Assembly (NCBI GenBank): GCA_001644045.1 | Contig: LUUF01000103.1 | Coordinates: forward strand, 1-64,000 | Source: Methylomonas methanica | GTDB taxonomy: Bacteria; Pseudomonadota; Gammaproteobacteria; Methylococcales; Methylomonadaceae | Direction of reading: 5' to 3' | Length of the DNA: 64,000 nt | In this document: positions 63,167 to 64,000 of the stretch, in pieces | Layout: the number at the start of each line of letters is the position of its first letter | Numbering within the stretch: position 1 is the stretch's first letter | Made by a program: the position numbers and the translations under genes | The notes under the pieces: model-generated | Databases searched by the model: none | Seen by the model: only the letters and a program-made list of their open reading frames with translations | What the model was told of the DNA's origin: nothing

Positions 63167-64000
63167 TTATCCCTGGCGCAACTGCCGATAAAACCGAATC
63201 ATGCTCTCGGCGATAGCTTGGTCGGAGCTATACAACACGCCGCAATGATTCATAAACGTCGAGCCGTCCGGATTTAATACCAGCGCATTACCGTGAATAT
63301 CGCTGACCGGCGCGCCGGCTTCCCGGAACAAACAAGCAGTGGCCGCGTAATCCCAGACGCTGCCGCCGCCCTTCTCCGGCTTGGGAAATTTAAAATAACA
63401 CGCCGGCGCCTTCGTCAGCGCCTGACAAGCATTTAGCGCCGCGCCGCCTTGCAAACGCAGATTGGCGCCGGCATAGCCCAACTCGACGGCAATGCGTTCC
63501 AGTTCTACCTGCGTAGCGTGATACAAAGGATCTTGGGCAAAGCTTTTATCGGTGATGAAAGTCAACGTTTGCGTCGGCGTTGCCGACTTAAACCCTTGTT
63601 GGTTTTGCCAAGCGCCTTGATCCTTAATCGCGCGATAAAGCGTTTGAGTCAAGGGATCGTAAACCACGCCGATCAGCGCTTGCCCGGCGCGCGACACCAG
63701 GGCGATGGACACCGAATAACCCGGCACGCCTTCGATAAAAGGCAAGGTGCCGTCCAAAGGATCGATGCACCAGAAATAATCCTGTTGCAGACGCGCGCCG
63801 TCGTCTGGACTTTCTTCCGACAATAAAGCCAAATCGTATAGCGCGCAGGTCGGCCGCAAACTTTGCAATATGATGTCCTGACTCAAATGATCGATTTCCG
63901 TCACCACCTGAGCCGCCAGGCTGGTGCCGCCATCCTTGGTATTAACCGCGACGGCTCGTTGCGCATGGCTGGCAATCAATTGTCCGGCCTGCATCGCCGC
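63167..64000 (-). CDS. Inositol-monophosphatase-family phosphatase (CysQ-like), 5' end cut
   Basis: A protein of at least 277 codons whose N-terminus runs off the window: two more in-frame Ala codons precede the first Met (63994) and the sequence AAMQAGQLIASHAQ resembles an internal segment of the family. The metal site is clear: LLSEESPDD, then WCIDPLDGTLPFIEGV, and WDYAATACLFREAGA near the end. Members hydrolyse 3'(2'),5'-bisphosphates, inositol phosphates or related sugars; this one is closest in feel to CysQ but the substrate is not certain. Confidence 0.85.
   Translation of the reverse strand, partial: AAMQAGQLIASHAQRAVAVNTKDGGTSLAAQVVTEIDHLSQDIILQSLRPTCALYDLALLSEESPDDGARLQQDYFWCIDPLDGTLPFIEGVPGYSVSIALVSRAGQALIGVVYDPLTQTLYRAIKDQGAWQNQQGFKSATPTQTLTFITDKSFAQDPLYHATQVELERIAVELGYAGANLRLQGGAALNACQALTKAPACYFKFPKPEKGGGSVWDYAATACLFREAGAPVSDIHGNALVLNPDGSTFMNHCGVLYSSDQAIAESMIRFYRQLRQG

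Overview
The window reads as one continuous piece of a gammaproteobacterial chromosome. Gene density is high, no rRNA or CRISPR array is visible, and GC content looks close to 50%. The order lolB-ispE-tRNA-Gln-prs-rplY-pth followed by tRNA-Tyr/Gly/Thr-tuf, the pilS-pilR pair, the hemA-prfA-prmC cluster and a VPLP-type exosortase tail fit a free-living gammaproteobacterium. My impression is a methanotroph-like member of the Methylococcales (Methylomonas type), but no methane-oxidation gene lies here, so the genus is inference.

Layout. 1-7 kb: translation and envelope housekeeping on the minus strand (start of tuf, three tRNAs with a near-consensus sigma70 promoter, pth, rplY, prs, tRNA-Gln, ispE, lolB, a TPR lipoprotein). 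6-10 kb: hemA-prfA-prmC-JAMM peptidase. 9.8-19.4 kb: a CDF metal transporter, an OprP-type phosphate porin behind a clear Pho box, an HDOD protein divergent from a REC-like/GGDEF/EAL protein, a small membrane-anchored protein, and pilSR. 19.5-24.3 kb: sucCD-nadE plus a secreted unknown. 24.3-34.3 kb: an unknown 1158-aa protein with a P-loop-like motif, then two divergent circularly permuted ATP-grasp/alpha-E modules, one split and one fused, the second followed by a transglutaminase-like protein. 34.5-41.8 kb: a very large MASE1-PAS-GGDEF-EAL protein, a secreted unknown, pyrophosphatase, an IS3/vapC scar and a lipoprotein that looks like an inactive archaemetzincin. 41.9-51.2 kb: accessory surface and membrane genes, including a beta-helix/RTX protein, HupE plus an anchor protein, a three-gene membrane AAA+ operon, and a Tat-exported amidohydrolase cut by an amber codon. 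51.5-64 kb: a Lon-like protease, an azoreductase-pirin-dioxygenase operon divergent from its LysR regulator, a PEP-CTERM-like protein, a carbonic anhydrase-SulP-porin cluster, an SDR, a KTSC protein and a partial inositol-phosphatase-family gene.

The most unusual material is (1) the membrane AAA+ operon with two anchored, probably periplasmic partners (45.4-48.8 kb), (2) the paired ATP-grasp/alpha-E/transglutaminase modules beside the unknown 1158-aa protein, (3) the degenerate metzincin-like lipoprotein, and (4) the amidohydrolase whose catalytic Asp lies just past an in-frame TAG. All family calls were made by reading motifs; no database search was possible.
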